A DNA stretch of 64,000 nucleotides from Clostridium sp. CM027 (GCF_024730565.1 NZ_CP077725.1:1240001-1304000), one strand, 5' to 3'; numbered from the stretch's first letter, positions 1-9,140 are shown. Notes: generated from the sequence alone by a model not told the origin. A program made the numbers and translations.

Positions 1-84
1 ATATTGCAAATACAGGCTAATTAATATTGTTGAAAAGATCTACTTATCATTATGTTAGACAAATTTTCTTCCTGAGTATCCTCC

Positions 85-852
85 CTATAAAAACATTGTC
101 ATAAAATGTACAATAGGATCCCATAATTTTGGATACTCTTCTTTGATTAAATTTTCTATCTGCGCAGCTGTAATATTGGCAAAATTACCATTAGATGATG
201 TATCAATAATAGTTCTCACCCCATTGGCACTACTTCCTATTGCTATATGTCCCATTGCATAATTACCTATTGCTATTTCTGACGCAATTGAACAACCACC
301 TACTGAATACATTCCAATGGATAACCCTCCAAGGGTAATTACTCCCATTGCTACTCCCCCTATGGCAATAGTGCCAATGGCAATTCCCCCTAGAGCGACT
401 AAAATACCTATAGCTATACTTGCTATACTTATCAGCCCTATCGCTACAACCCCAAAACTTAACACGCCTAGCGAAAGTATTCCTAATGATATTAATCCCC
501 TTGAAATATTTCCTATTGCAATAATTCCTTTTGCTTCATAAATTCCTAGTCCAATATTAATATGAACTAATGGAATTCCAAAAATTTTTCTCTTGCTTTT
601 ATATTCATAATGGAAACTTCTATTAATGACTTTTGTTATCTCTTCTACTTTTTCCTGATCTCCTTTTAGTAAAACGTCTAAACTTATTCCATATAATTCA
701 CTTAGCATTATTAAATTATTAGTATCAGGATTTGATTGACCTGACTCCCATTTTGAAACAGCCTGTCTCGATATTCCTATTCTATCAGCTAACTCTTCCT
801 GAGAAAATCCTTTCTCTTTTCTTGATTTTCGTAGTCTTTCTGAAAAATTCAC
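85..852 (-). CDS. XRE-family HTH regulator with C-terminal glycine pentad repeats
   Basis: The N-terminal 65 residues are a lambda-repressor-type HTH domain (SQEELADRIGISRQAVSKWE), so this is probably a DNA-binding transcription regulator. From about residue 95 to 220 the chain is built of hydrophobic five-residue units ending in glycine (ISLG, LSFG, AIGx, AMG, ITLG), about 17 in a row, with no charged residues in the core; this suggests a solenoid-like or membrane-associated sensor part. The GTG start at 852 is chosen because GGAGG lies 8 nt upstream; the ATG at 873 overlaps that ribosome site. Similar HTH proteins with AIG-rich tails occur in Firmicutes (family knowledge). The ligand and target genes are unknown. 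It is monocistronic. Confidence 0.85.
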   Translation of the reverse strand: MNFSERLRKSRKEKGFSQEELADRIGISRQAVSKWESGQSNPDTNNLIMLSELYGISLDVLLKGDQEKVEEITKVINRSFHYEYKSKRKIFGIPLVHINIGLGIYEAKGIIAIGNISRGLISLGILSLGVLSFGVVAIGLISIASIAIGILVALGGIAIGTIAIGGVAMGVITLGGLSIGMYSVGGCSIASEIAIGNYAMGHIAIGSSANGVRTIIDTSSNGNFANITAAQIENLIKEEYPKLWDPIVHFMTMFL

Positions 853-1371
853 TATTAACACCTCCATATCCATCCTACGAAAATAGTTATAAAAAAGCTA
901 CCAACTCCAGCTTTCTTATTGTCAACTACTGGTTGCACTTATCTATTTTACTGAGATTCTACTTTATTTTCATTATTAAACAAACTAAAAATGCCCACTC
1001 ATTTTCTAATCGCCTTTCATCATTATAAGATTTTTAGCTATTTATTACAATCAGCAATTACATTGATTTTTATAGCAATAAACCTGAAATTTAATGCAAA
1101 AAAATAACACCGGTATCTATCCGGTGTTATTTGTAAATATCTATTTTATAGGGGGATCCTATTCATTAATACTAGTCCTATTATGTGACAGTAACATGAC
1201 AAATATGATAATAATTTATGAACAATACTATATTGCATTAAAAAATCGGTAGTTTATACTAATTCTTTACATCATTATGTTAATTTTTTAACCAACTTCA
1301 TAGAAAGGCCCGCATTTTGATGTTAAAATATATATGAACAATAATGCCACTAAACAATAGGAGTTGGAAAA
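853..1371. other. Intergenic region, gldA upstream
   Basis: No convincing gene is seen in this roughly 500-base stretch. It holds the divergent upstream regions of the XRE gene and gldA, and a terminator-like hairpin at 1098-1131 that is repeated near the other end of the window. Confidence 0.5.
1098..1131 (-). terminator. Rho-independent terminator, duplicated at 63904
   Basis: An 11-bp perfect stem AATAACACCGG/CCGGTGTTATT is followed on the minus strand by a run of seven T. The hairpin and about 25 bases on its upstream side (minus strand) match the sequence near 63904-63955. No intact minus-strand gene ends here, so this is probably the tail of a deleted paralogue. Confidence 0.6.
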
Positions 1372-2463
1372 ATGCTAAAGACAATAATATCACCTGGAAA
1401 ATATATTCAAGGAAATGGAGAATTAAGAAACTTAAACGAACATACAAAAAACTTAGGAAAATCATTTTATATAATTGCAAGTTCTAATGGCATCAAGAGA
1501 AACCAACCAATTATAGATAAAAGCTTTAAAGGGACAGACGTTAAACTTACATTTCAAAAATTTAATGGAGAATGTTGCAACAGCGAAATAGATAGATTAA
1601 GAGAAGACGTAAAAACTAATAACTGCGATGTCGTTATAGGAATAGGCGGAGGTAAAATATTTGATACTGCTAAGGCTGTAGCTTACTATGAAAATTTACC
1701 CGTGGTAATAGTACCAACTATTGCTTCAACAGATGCTCCTTGCAGTTCACTCTCCGTTATATATACAGAAGAAGGCAGTTTCAGCAAATATTTATTTTTA
1801 CCAAATAGTCCAAATGTAGTTTTAGTTGATACAGGAATAGTAGCTAAGGCCCCAGCTCGATTATTAGTAGCAGGCATAGGAGATGCATTAGCGACATATT
1901 TTGAAGCAAGAGCTTGCAAGCAATCTAATGCATCAAATATGAGTGGCGGTAAAATTACCAAAGCTGCTTATGCCTTAGCAGAGCTTTGTTATAATACTTT
2001 ATTAGAAGATAGTATTAAAGCCAAAGTAGCGGTAGAAATAGGAGTTTGTACTCCAGCAGTTGAAAATATAATAGAGGCTAACACATACTTAAGTGGTATA
2101 GGCTTTGAGAGTGGTGGGCTAGCAGCTGCTCATGCAATTCATAATGGTTTCACAGTTCTTGAGGAATGTCATCACTTATATCATGGAGAAAAAGTAGCCT
2201 TTGGATTACTAGCTCAATTAGTTTTAGAAAATAGCCCACAAGAAGAACTCGATGATGTTATAGGCATTTGTATTGATTTAGGATTGCCTGTTACTTTAGA
2301 AGAAATGGGAATCAAAGAAATAAAAGAAGAAGATATAAGAAGGGTCGCTGAAACTTCCTGCGCAGTGGGAGAAACTATTCATAATATGCCATTTGCGGTT
2401 ACTGCAGATGATGTATATGCAGCTATACTTGGAGCAGACGCATTAGGAAGACTTTATAATTAA
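1372..2463 (+). CDS. gldA: Glycerol dehydrogenase (GldA)
   Basis: NAD-dependent, metal-containing glycerol dehydrogenase that converts glycerol to dihydroxyacetone in the cytoplasm. The 363 aa match the usual family length. The nucleotide-binding GIGGGKIFDTAK motif is near residue 90. Metal ligands of the iron/zinc-type polyol dehydrogenase fold are visible as the Asp of GIGDALATYFEAR, the His of AAAHAIHNGF and the His of YHGEKVAFG. The start is preceded by AGGAG. It stands alone, with no dhaKLM genes next to it, so it may serve glycerol oxidation or redox balance. Confidence 0.93.
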   Translation: MLKTIISPGKYIQGNGELRNLNEHTKNLGKSFYIIASSNGIKRNQPIIDKSFKGTDVKLTFQKFNGECCNSEIDRLREDVKTNNCDVVIGIGGGKIFDTAKAVAYYENLPVVIVPTIASTDAPCSSLSVIYTEEGSFSKYLFLPNSPNVVLVDTGIVAKAPARLLVAGIGDALATYFEARACKQSNASNMSGGKITKAAYALAELCYNTLLEDSIKAKVAVEIGVCTPAVENIIEANTYLSGIGFESGGLAAAHAIHNGFTVLEECHHLYHGEKVAFGLLAQLVLENSPQEELDDVIGICIDLGLPVTLEEMGIKEIKEEDIRRVAETSCAVGETIHNMPFAVTADDVYAAILGADALGRLYN

Positions 2464-2472
2464 CTATTGATA

Positions 2473-2499
2473 TGGGGCATATTATATATATAATATGTC
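2473..2499 (+). terminator. Possible gldA terminator
   Basis: A near-perfect AT-rich inverted repeat (GCATATTATAT/ATATAATATGT) starts 10 bases after the gldA stop. The following T-tract is weak, so termination is a guess. Confidence 0.4.
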
Positions 2500-2580
2500 C
2501 ATTTCAAAAGTTGGCAATGAAACAGGCACTTTTTATTGATTATTATAAAGCTATGTTAACAATATTTATGAACTAAACAT

Positions 2581-2850
2581 TCAATTTACAAGCTTCAAAA
2601 ATAATGGTAATAGTGACATAAGAGGGATAAATGTTGCTGGGAACCCCTTATACCATTTCTTATTATATATAAAACAAACTATAATCCAATTTATTGCACA
2701 TCCTAGAAATATTAAACATGCCCCATAAAATACAAAATTAGAATCATTACTTACTTTATATATGCCTGAAAGTAGTATTGTATAAAATAAAAAATCTCCT
2801 AACCCTTTTGTTGGTATTGGATTATTATTTTTAAATGACTTACCATTGCA
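2581..2850 (-). pseudogene. Presenilin-like GxGD membrane-protein fragment
   Basis: An open frame of 89 codons without any start codon ends with TGA at 2581. It begins just after an in-frame TAA, so it looks like the 3' part of a decayed gene. The translation contains PTKGLGDFLFYTILLSG, a second hydrophobic segment (CLIFLGCAINWIIVCFIY) and then KKWYKGFPATFIPLMSLLP. The GLGDF(L/I)FY motif followed by a membrane helix and a proline-rich PAxxIP segment resembles the C-terminal catalytic half of presenilin/A22 aspartyl proteases (GxGD plus PAL). No upstream YD motif is found. Homology is inferred by eye. It could instead be another small membrane protein. Confidence 0.4.
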
Positions 2851-3099
2851 TTAACCATAGGAGATGTTTATTTAGGCTCCTTTTTTATGAAACAAATTGG
2901 AATAACAAATACATTATATTTTAAAATTACAGATAGCATTATTACATTAGCTTTTCTTACAGTAGGAAATTATAGCAGTAAAACAAATTATCCTAAATTA
3001 AATAAAATTTTAAGAAGTGTTTTCGGTAAAATGGCATTATTATTAATTATACTACTGTTAATAAACCCCTTTCTAACAAGAATGGGATTGTTTAAATAA
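2839..3099 (+). pseudogene. Small membrane-protein remnant
   Basis: The frame is open from an in-frame TGA at 2836 to TAA at 3097, with the first ATG at 2887 (70 codons) and no good ribosome site. The chain is hydrophobic with two potential helices, one near IITLAFLTV and one at ALLLIILLLINPFL. The frame continues upstream of the ATG without a start, as expected for the 3' end of a broken gene. I do not recognise the family. It overlaps the opposite-strand fragment at its 5' end. Confidence 0.25.
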
Positions 3100-3140
3100 T
3101 CAGTAATGCTTGTATAATTTCTTTTATAAATAAAAGAAAA

Positions 3141-3195
3141 ATCATTTCATATAATAAGGATTTGGCTCAGGATACCATTTATTATATGAAATGAT
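3141..3195. repeat. 17-bp perfect inverted repeat
   Basis: Arms 3141-3157 and 3179-3195 (ATCATTTCATATAATAA and its complement) are separated by 21 bases. A T-rich tail on the plus strand is modest. It may be a terminator for the upstream remnant or the end of a lost element. Confidence 0.5.
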
Positions 3196-3210
3196 TATTT
3201 AATCATAAAG

Positions 3211-3272
3211 AGATAACTTCAGTAGGAGTCTAACTCTTCTTCTGAAGTCGTCAATATAGCTTCGCTGAAGAT
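3211..3272 (+). repeat. Degenerate copy of the dispersed palindromic element
   Basis: It contains TAACTTCAGTAGGAG, CTTCTGAAGTCGTCAAT and the small hairpin AGCTTCGCTGAAGAT (3258-3272), the same order as in the copies at 5979-6108, 19649-19777 and 20389-20481. The central CCCACTT hairpin is missing. It lies just downstream of the minus-strand permease gene. Confidence 0.6.
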
Positions 3273-3294
3273 AATTTACCCTTCTATCTTAATG

Positions 3295-5196
3295 TTATCT
3301 ACTTATAATTTTAATATAGGATTTTAAAGTTATTAAATAGTATATACTATAAAGCACTGCATAAACCAAAATTATAATAATAAACTCTTTAGTAATATTA
3401 ATTGTAACCATTTTTCCAATTGGAATTGATGCAGCAAAAGAATTTATCGTTGCCATAACGAAGGGTACTCCAAATAAAATCATTAGTTCCTTTGAGATAG
3501 CTTTTGTTATTTCAGCTTTACTAGCCCCTATATTTTTAAGAATTATGAATTTGTTTTTATCCTCCTCAGCTTCCATGGACATTTTAAAATATATAATGCT
3601 GCCTGTAGCTGTAAGAAATACTAATCCAATGAATAATCCACTGAAGGCCATCATACCCGCTAACGTTATGCCATCTGTAAAATGTTCATAGAAGGTTAAA
3701 AGCTTATTTTCAGAAGGTATTTTGCTTTTAAGGTCTTTAATAAAATTTTCTGAAAAGAAATCATTATTAAGTATATATCCCGTTACTTTATAGGTATTCT
3801 CTTTAGAAATTGTATTTTTAATTTGAGAGTAGACACTGTCCTTAACAACAAACGTTGGTTTAGAGTCATCAAGTGCCATAAAGTATTTCATATCAGTATC
3901 AGTTATCTTTAGATTATAGTCACTACCTCCCCCCATTAATTTAACCTCTTTACCAATCACGCTTTTATTAGTAACAGCCATGGCTATTTGAAAGAAATAG
4001 CAATCCCTATCATTTTTCAAATTTATTTTTATGTCCGATTTTTCATGACTATTAATTTCATTAAATTTACTTTCGTTTAAAACTAAAAATTCATGACTGC
4101 CAAGCAGGTAATCTTTAGTTTTTACCTTAAGAAACTCCATATTATCCTTATATACAACTGAAACCTTTTTGTGATTTTTAATAGTATCCTCAAAGATTTT
4201 ATCTGTATTATTAGTACCATTTTCATATTCTATAGAAAATGGTCTCATATTTCTTGAATTTTCTTCAACTTGATTAAGAAGTCCAAAGCAGAAAATCATG
4301 GCACAAAGAGCTACAGTAGTTGTAACTGCTATTACACTTAGGGTACCTACATTACCTTTATATCTATAGTAAAGTTGTGAAATATATATAAGTTTTGTTC
4401 CTTTAAAGAGACTTTTTTCATTCTTTTTACTAATATAAATAATTAAAGAAGTAAAGCTTGTAAAAAATAATATAGTTCCGATAACAACTAACAATATTAT
4501 CAAGGGAGCTAGGCGAATATCAGCAGCAACCTTTCTAATAGCCATATAATATCCATAGCCTAAGAAAACTAAAGAAAGGATGCTAATTATTAGGGTTAAA
4601 AAGGATACTTTTAAACCTTTTTCAGCTTTTTTTGATGAATTGAAAAGATCTATAAGGTTATCCCTGTATATAAGCTTAGAACCGTGAATACTAATTATTA
4701 TAAACATAGCTCCAAATACTATAGAGCAAAATTTTAAAGCTTCTAAACTAATCTGAAAAGGCACATCACCTGTAACTCTTATCATTACATATAATAGCAT
4801 TATAAAAAATTTATTGAAAATTAGTCCTAAACAAATTCCGCTGCAAAAGGCACCAAATATAGTTATTAAATTTTCTATAATGTTTAATGTTACTACCTGC
4901 TTTTTGGACATGCCTAGTAACATATAAGTTGCAAACTCTTTTTTCCTTGATTTTATAAGGAAAGAATTAGAATACCATATAAAAAACGCTGAGAAAGCTG
5001 CAATCATGTAGGCAGCAATGATAAATATACTCATACAGCTTTTCATCTCTCCTAGTTGGACTTTTACATCTGCATTATTTACAATAGACATAAAAAGATA
5101 TAATGCAAAAACACTGAAGGTAGAACTTAGAAAAAATGTCCAGTAATTTTTAAAGTTTTTCCTTATATTGTTTACAGCCATGCTAATTAAGGTCAT
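3295..5196 (-). CDS. BceB-type ABC transporter permease (module 1)
   Basis: Membrane subunit of a peptide-antibiotic resistance and sensing ABC transporter. With about 633 aa it has the BceB layout: one N-terminal helix, two FtsX-like three-helix blocks and a large extracellular domain between helices 7 and 8 (about residues 300-510). The FtsX signature is seen as KEFATYMLLGMSKKQV near residue 90, and again near the C-terminus as IILKNIGASKAEITK. The ATG at 5196 is preferred because AGGAGG lies 9 nt upstream; the frame also opens earlier at a GTG inside that site. It overlaps the ATPase gene by 14 nt. Family members sense bacitracin or lantibiotic-type peptides; the actual ligand is unknown. 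Confidence 0.9.
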   Translation of the reverse strand: MTLISMAVNNIRKNFKNYWTFFLSSTFSVFALYLFMSIVNNADVKVQLGEMKSCMSIFIIAAYMIAAFSAFFIWYSNSFLIKSRKKEFATYMLLGMSKKQVVTLNIIENLITIFGAFCSGICLGLIFNKFFIMLLYVMIRVTGDVPFQISLEALKFCSIVFGAMFIIISIHGSKLIYRDNLIDLFNSSKKAEKGLKVSFLTLIISILSLVFLGYGYYMAIRKVAADIRLAPLIILLVVIGTILFFTSFTSLIIYISKKNEKSLFKGTKLIYISQLYYRYKGNVGTLSVIAVTTTVALCAMIFCFGLLNQVEENSRNMRPFSIEYENGTNNTDKIFEDTIKNHKKVSVVYKDNMEFLKVKTKDYLLGSHEFLVLNESKFNEINSHEKSDIKINLKNDRDCYFFQIAMAVTNKSVIGKEVKLMGGGSDYNLKITDTDMKYFMALDDSKPTFVVKDSVYSQIKNTISKENTYKVTGYILNNDFFSENFIKDLKSKIPSENKLLTFYEHFTDGITLAGMMAFSGLFIGLVFLTATGSIIYFKMSMEAEEDKNKFIILKNIGASKAEITKAISKELMILFGVPFVMATINSFAASIPIGKMVTINITKEFIIIILVYAVLYSIYYLITLKSYIKIISR

Positions 5197-5956
5197 CTGT
5201 ACCACCTCCTATGACTGAAAGAATCTTTAATATATTTTGATAGAAATCCTTCCTTGATTTATCCCCTTTATAAATTTCATTAAATAGTTTACCATCTTTA
5301 ATAAATACAATTCGCGTGCAATAAGATGCTGCAAAGGCATCATGAGTAACCATAAGAATTGTAGCTTTATTTTTTTCATTTAAATTCTCAAGGCATCCGA
5401 GCAATTCTTTGGAAGATTTGGAATCTAAAGCACCTGTAGGTTCATCAGCGAGCACCATAGAAGGCTCAGTAATCATTGCTCTTGCGGCCGCTGCTCTTTG
5501 CTTTTGTCCTCCTGATACCTCATAAGGATATTTGCTTAATATGTCCCTAATGCCAAGCTTAATACTTATGTCTTGTAACTTTGTCTTTATAATCTTATAA
5601 GGAGTTTTTGCAAGAGCTAAAGGCAGTACAATATTTTCCTTTAGAGTCATAGTATCAAGCAAATTAAAGTCTTGGAATATAAATCCAAGTTTTTCTCTTC
5701 TAAATTTAGACAAATTGGGCTCCTTTAGTTTGGTTATGTCATCACCATGAATTATTACACTTCCTGAGGTTGGTTTATCAATAGTTGATATTGCATTTAA
5801 AAAGGTTGTTTTTCCTGAACCAGATGGTCCCATTATTGCTACAAATTCACCATTTTCTACTTTCAAATTTATATCATCAAGTGCTGTATATTTTACACCA
5901 CCAAATTTTGATCCGTAAACTTTTCTTAGATTTTCTATCTTTAATACTTCTGTCAT
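5183..5956 (-). CDS. BceA-type ABC transporter ATP-binding protein (module 1)
   Basis: Cytoplasmic ATPase partner of the permease that follows it. Walker A GPSGSGKT is at residues 43-50, the Q-loop is in IFQDFNLLDTMT, the signature is SGGQKQR at about 148-154 and Walker B is MVLADEPT, followed by the switch His in MVTHDAF. The 257 aa are typical of the MacB/BceA group. The start is set by GGGGGG 8 nt upstream. Its leader contains a copy of the dispersed palindromic element (5979-6108), so the transcript would carry that hairpin. Confidence 0.93.
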   Translation of the reverse strand: MTEVLKIENLRKVYGSKFGGVKYTALDDINLKVENGEFVAIMGPSGSGKTTFLNAISTIDKPTSGSVIIHGDDITKLKEPNLSKFRREKLGFIFQDFNLLDTMTLKENIVLPLALAKTPYKIIKTKLQDISIKLGIRDILSKYPYEVSGGQKQRAAAARAMITEPSMVLADEPTGALDSKSSKELLGCLENLNEKNKATILMVTHDAFAASYCTRIVFIKDGKLFNEIYKGDKSRKDFYQNILKILSVIGGGTDDLN

Positions 5957-5978
5957 TATAAATACCCCCCGTTAAATT

Positions 5979-6108
5979 ATCTTCTGCGAAGCTATAGCAT
6001 CAACGACTTCAGAAGGAGTTTTATACTTTCACTGAAGTTTTTTCTTTGTTATAGTATGTAACACCCACTTATAGAAGTGGGTGACTTCCCTTCTGAAATG
6101 TCGTTAAT
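5979..6108 (-). repeat. Dispersed palindromic element A in an operon leader
   Basis: The ends form an imperfect inverted repeat (CAACGACTTCAGAAGG near 6001 and CCTTCTGAAATGTCGTTAA ending near 6107). The interior has a CCCACTTATAGAAGTGGG hairpin at 6064-6081. A companion mini-hairpin (AGCTTCGCAGAAGAT on the minus strand, 5979-5993) faces the ATPase gene. The element sits between the kinase terminator and the ATPase start, so it forms most of the 5' leader. Confidence 0.75.
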
Positions 6109-6148
6109 GTTAATTATTTTGAATATGTTTTACACTCTTAGTATACAA

Positions 6149-6194
6149 AAAAGCAAAATATACCGCCATTGCTTCGGCTTACATTTTGCTCTTT
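6149..6194 (-). terminator. Terminator of the module-1 kinase operon
   Basis: The imperfect stem AGCAAAATGTAAGCCG/CGGTATATTTTGCT directly follows the kinase stop on the minus strand and ends in a run of T (GCTTTTTTG). Confidence 0.75.
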
Positions 6195-6198
6195 CACC

Positions 6199-7218
6199 TT
6201 ACATTTTTGTAACATCATAGTAATTATCCCATTTTAGAAAATGAATAATTACTTTGGTGCCTTTACCATATTCTGATTCTATGGTAATATAATGGCCAAG
6301 TTTTTTAGCAATTTTTTGAGAAAGGTACAAACCCATTCCACTAGCTTTTAAGTTTTCGTTTCTTCCGTTAAAACCTGTAAAAGACTTTTTAAATAATCTA
6401 TTTATATCTTCACTTTTAATGCCTATTCCCGTATCTTCTACTATTAATAAAACCTCTTTTGTGGCTTTAATATGTTTAAATATTATGCTTCCACCATTGC
6501 TGGTATATTTTAATGAATTTGAAACAAGTTGATCAATTATGAAAAGCAACCACTTTTTATCGGTATCTATAATAAGAGTTTCAGGTACATTATTTATTAA
6601 TTTAATATGTTTTTTTATAAATATAATTGAATGTTTTTTAATACTTTCTTTAATTACTTTGTTGATACTCACTTCTGAAAGGATATAATCTTCAGAAAAA
6701 TTATTACTTCTTGAATAATAAAGTACCTTTTCAACATAATCCTCAATCTTTTCAAGTTCTTCTTTTAAGGATGAAGATGTAGCGCCTGTGCTCTCAATCA
6801 ATAACTTTGATGTAGTAATTGGAGTTTTAATTTCATGAACCCACGCAGTCATAAACTCTGCATTTTCTTTGAAATCTGTTCCCGTGCTTCTTGTAATTTT
6901 CAGGAAATCTTCATAAATCATCTGAATTATTTGAGCATATATTTCATCTTTATAATCTATTGGACCCGGTAAAATAGGAGTTTTATCTTCTGAATTTTTA
7001 ACGAATAAAAGCTTTTTAATATGCTGGGATTTTTCATAATAATCTATACTAATATAAATTATTAACATGAAAAAAGAAACAAATATTATGTAAAGTAAAT
7101 TAGAAGTAAGTACGCGATTTTTTCTGTCAAAATATATAGTTAATGAAATAAAAGCCATGAGAAGAAAGTAAAATACTAAAAGCTTAAGGTTCTCCTTTAA
7201 ATATTTAATAAAGCTCAT
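6199..7218 (-). CDS. BceS-type intramembrane-sensing histidine kinase (module 1)
   Basis: Two N-terminal helices (about residues 12-30 and 41-58) with almost no extracellular loop mark the intramembrane-sensing kinase group that relies on its BceAB transporter to detect peptides. The phospho-acceptor is His128 in WVHEIKTPI. The ATPase domain shows NSLKYTSNGG (N box), VEDTGIGI (G1) and GMGLYL (G2). The start overlaps the regulator stop as ATGA, indicating translational coupling. The 339 aa are the normal length. Confidence 0.92.
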   Translation of the reverse strand: MSFIKYLKENLKLLVFYFLLMAFISLTIYFDRKNRVLTSNLLYIIFVSFFMLIIYISIDYYEKSQHIKKLLFVKNSEDKTPILPGPIDYKDEIYAQIIQMIYEDFLKITRSTGTDFKENAEFMTAWVHEIKTPITTSKLLIESTGATSSSLKEELEKIEDYVEKVLYYSRSNNFSEDYILSEVSINKVIKESIKKHSIIFIKKHIKLINNVPETLIIDTDKKWLLFIIDQLVSNSLKYTSNGGSIIFKHIKATKEVLLIVEDTGIGIKSEDINRLFKKSFTGFNGRNENLKASGMGLYLSQKIAKKLGHYITIESEYGKGTKVIIHFLKWDNYYDVTKM

Positions 7219-7889
7219 TTAATAACATATCCTTGATTTATAATGGTCTTAATAAAATCTATAAGACCAATTTCTTTTAGCTTTTTTCTTAGTCTGTTTA
7301 TATTAACTGTTAGTGTATTGTCATCGATGAAGTTTTCATCTTGCCAAAGTTCTTGCATTATATCCTCTCGGCTTACTATGGTTTCATGCTTTTTCATTAA
7401 TACATATAATATTTTAAATTCATTTTTGGTTAGTTCAATTGATTTTTCGCCTACGTAAAGGGTGTTATCCCTTAATGATAGCACAGCGCCTTTATAATCA
7501 ATAGTATCCAAACTTGTATCTCCATAAGAATAGGTCCTACGTAAAATTGCATTTATTTTTGCCATAAGTATATCCAGAGAAAAAGGTTTTGTAATGTAAT
7601 CATCCGCACCCGTATTCACTGCCATAATAACATCCATATTTGTACTTCTTGAAGATAAAAATATTACTGGCACCTTAGAAACATTTCTAATTTTATTACA
7701 CCAATAAAATCCATCAAAAGCAGGCAGATTTACATCCATTAGAACAAGTTGCGGCTTTACCTTCACAAATTCTTCAAATACATTATTGAAGTTATTAACT
7801 GCATAGGCTTCAAAACCCCATTTACAAAGGGATTCTTTTATTATATCTCTAATTTTCTCTTCGTCTTCAATTATCAATATTTTATACAT
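7215..7889 (-). CDS. BceR-type OmpR-family response regulator (module 1)
   Basis: The receiver domain (residues 1-115) has acidic residues ED near position 8, phospho-acceptor Asp52 in LVLMDVNLP and Lys101 in YITKPF. A winged-helix DNA-binding domain follows (about 130-224, TVNINRLRKKL). It is the first gene of the regulator-kinase operon and is translationally coupled to the kinase. It presumably activates the neighbouring ABC genes; the usual BceR target is the transporter promoter. Confidence 0.93.
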   Translation of the reverse strand: MYKILIIEDEEKIRDIIKESLCKWGFEAYAVNNFNNVFEEFVKVKPQLVLMDVNLPAFDGFYWCNKIRNVSKVPVIFLSSRSTNMDVIMAVNTGADDYITKPFSLDILMAKINAILRRTYSYGDTSLDTIDYKGAVLSLRDNTLYVGEKSIELTKNEFKILYVLMKKHETIVSREDIMQELWQDENFIDDNTLTVNINRLRKKLKEIGLIDFIKTIINQGYVIK

Positions 7890-7990
7890 AGCATCCCCCT
7901 TAATGATTTTACGAATTATCGTTCATACTCCTATAATCTACCTATAATATACCATATTCTATAGATGAAATTAAATCTAAATTAAAATAA

Positions 7991-8024
7991 CCATGAATAC
8001 TTCATAAAACAGAAGTAACCATGG
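7991..8024. terminator. Hairpin between fic and the response regulator
   Basis: The stem CCATG-n-TACTTC / GAAGTA-n-CATGG has T-rich tails on both sides. It fits as terminator of the minus-strand fic gene. Confidence 0.5.
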
Positions 8025-8039
8025 CTTTTTATTTCTAAA

Positions 8040-8774
8040 TTATTTTGTTAAATATAGATACGTATCTAAGCTTCTATCTACAGCTCCTGAAATGATTTTT
8101 ATAAATCCCTCTAACTTCCCCTCAAAACTAACCAATTCTAATGCTTTCATATATTCCTCTCTATTTTCAGTCCTTATCACTGTTATAGGGTATCCATTTC
8201 TCATTAATATAAGATTCATAAGAAGCCTTGCAGTTCTTCCATTTCCATCAGTAAAAGGATGAATATACACATACCTAAAGTGAAACTCTGCTGCCAATTC
8301 TATTGGATGTTTTTTATTCTTGCTGCAATTATACCACTCTATTAGTTCTGTCATTTTTTCTTTCACTAAAAAATGTTCTACAGGTATATGCTTGCTACCA
8401 CTGATAATTACATTATTTTGTCTATATTCTCCAGCATACTTATTATCTATACTTTTCAATATTAAGTAATGTAAGTCTTTAATAACTCTTTCTGATATAT
8501 CCGTATCTTCACTTACAATGTCTTCTACATAATCAATTGCTTCCTTGTGGTTAATTACTTCTAAATGTTCTTTTAAGCTCTTACCTTTTCCTATAGTTAA
8601 GCCATCCTCCAAGATTACTTTAGTTTCAGTTATTGTCAGAGTATTTCCTTCTATCGCATTAGAATTATATGTTAGTTCCACATCAAAATATTTTTTTAAA
8701 TTTTCTACAGCAATTCTACTCAAGGGTCTCTTGCCATCTAGTGATTCCTTTTTATTATCTATGATTTCAAACAT
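8040..8774 (-). CDS. Fic-domain protein with N-terminal inhibitory motif
   Basis: Fic proteins transfer AMP (or another phosphate-containing group) to protein hydroxyls. The catalytic loop HPFTDGNGR at residues 172-180 is complete. The N-terminal segment TYNSNAIEGN carries the inhibition motif (Ser38-x3-Glu42-Gly43) that blocks the nucleotide site in class II Fic proteins, so the enzyme should be autoinhibited. The ATG at 8774 has AGGAG 8 nt upstream; the GTG at 8783 would lie too close to that site. It is a single gene with no antitoxin next to it, and its target is unknown. Confidence 0.9.
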   Translation of the reverse strand: MFEIIDNKKESLDGKRPLSRIAVENLKKYFDVELTYNSNAIEGNTLTITETKVILEDGLTIGKGKSLKEHLEVINHKEAIDYVEDIVSEDTDISERVIKDLHYLILKSIDNKYAGEYRQNNVIISGSKHIPVEHFLVKEKMTELIEWYNCSKNKKHPIELAAEFHFRYVYIHPFTDGNGRTARLLMNLILMRNGYPITVIRTENREEYMKALELVSFEGKLEGFIKIISGAVDRSLDTYLYLTK

Positions 8775-9116
8775 AATTTCCACTCCTATTCGTATAGTAT
8801 ATTACTTACCGCCTTCACCACTTGTTCAATTATTACTGATTTGCGATTGATGATGCCAATGCTTTAAACAAAAATGAATGTACGCTTTCAATTCAAATAA
8901 AACCTTACATCATATCTTTATTCAATTATATGATATATCCCTATAGTTATTCAAGCAGTTAACATAATTATGTATAAATTGTATAATAAAAGTTTTAAGA
9001 GTTGGTCTGCATGTTTGTATATGTTAATATGGTTAGATAATGCATAAGTTAATTACAAAAGTGCTCGTAAAGGCCTAATATTACGTATCAATTTTAAATA
9101 TTATATTAACAGGGCT
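8775..9116. other. Intergenic region between fic and the nitroreductase
   Basis: About 340 AT-rich bases carry the divergent upstream regions of fic and the nitroreductase gene. I see no gene and no larger structure before the palindrome at 9117. Confidence 0.4.
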
Positions 9117-9140
9117 ATAGTGTAGCCTGTGCTACACTAT
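9117..9140 (+). promoter_or_regulatory. Perfect palindrome before the nitroreductase gene, likely operator
   Basis: ATAGTGTAGC-CTGT-GCTACACTAT is a 10-bp perfect inverted repeat, ending 10 bases before the AAGGAGG ribosome site of the next gene. No T-run follows, so an operator or leader hairpin is more likely than a terminator. Confidence 0.55.

Noticed and set aside
1298-1480. Hydrophobic 60-aa frame on the minus strand over the gldA start
   Set aside because: It is the antisense shadow of the gldA N-terminus and has no ribosome site.
3141-3195. MITE with 17-bp terminal repeats
   Set aside because: The element would be only 55 bases with no target duplication and no second copy in the window; a hairpin is the simpler reading.
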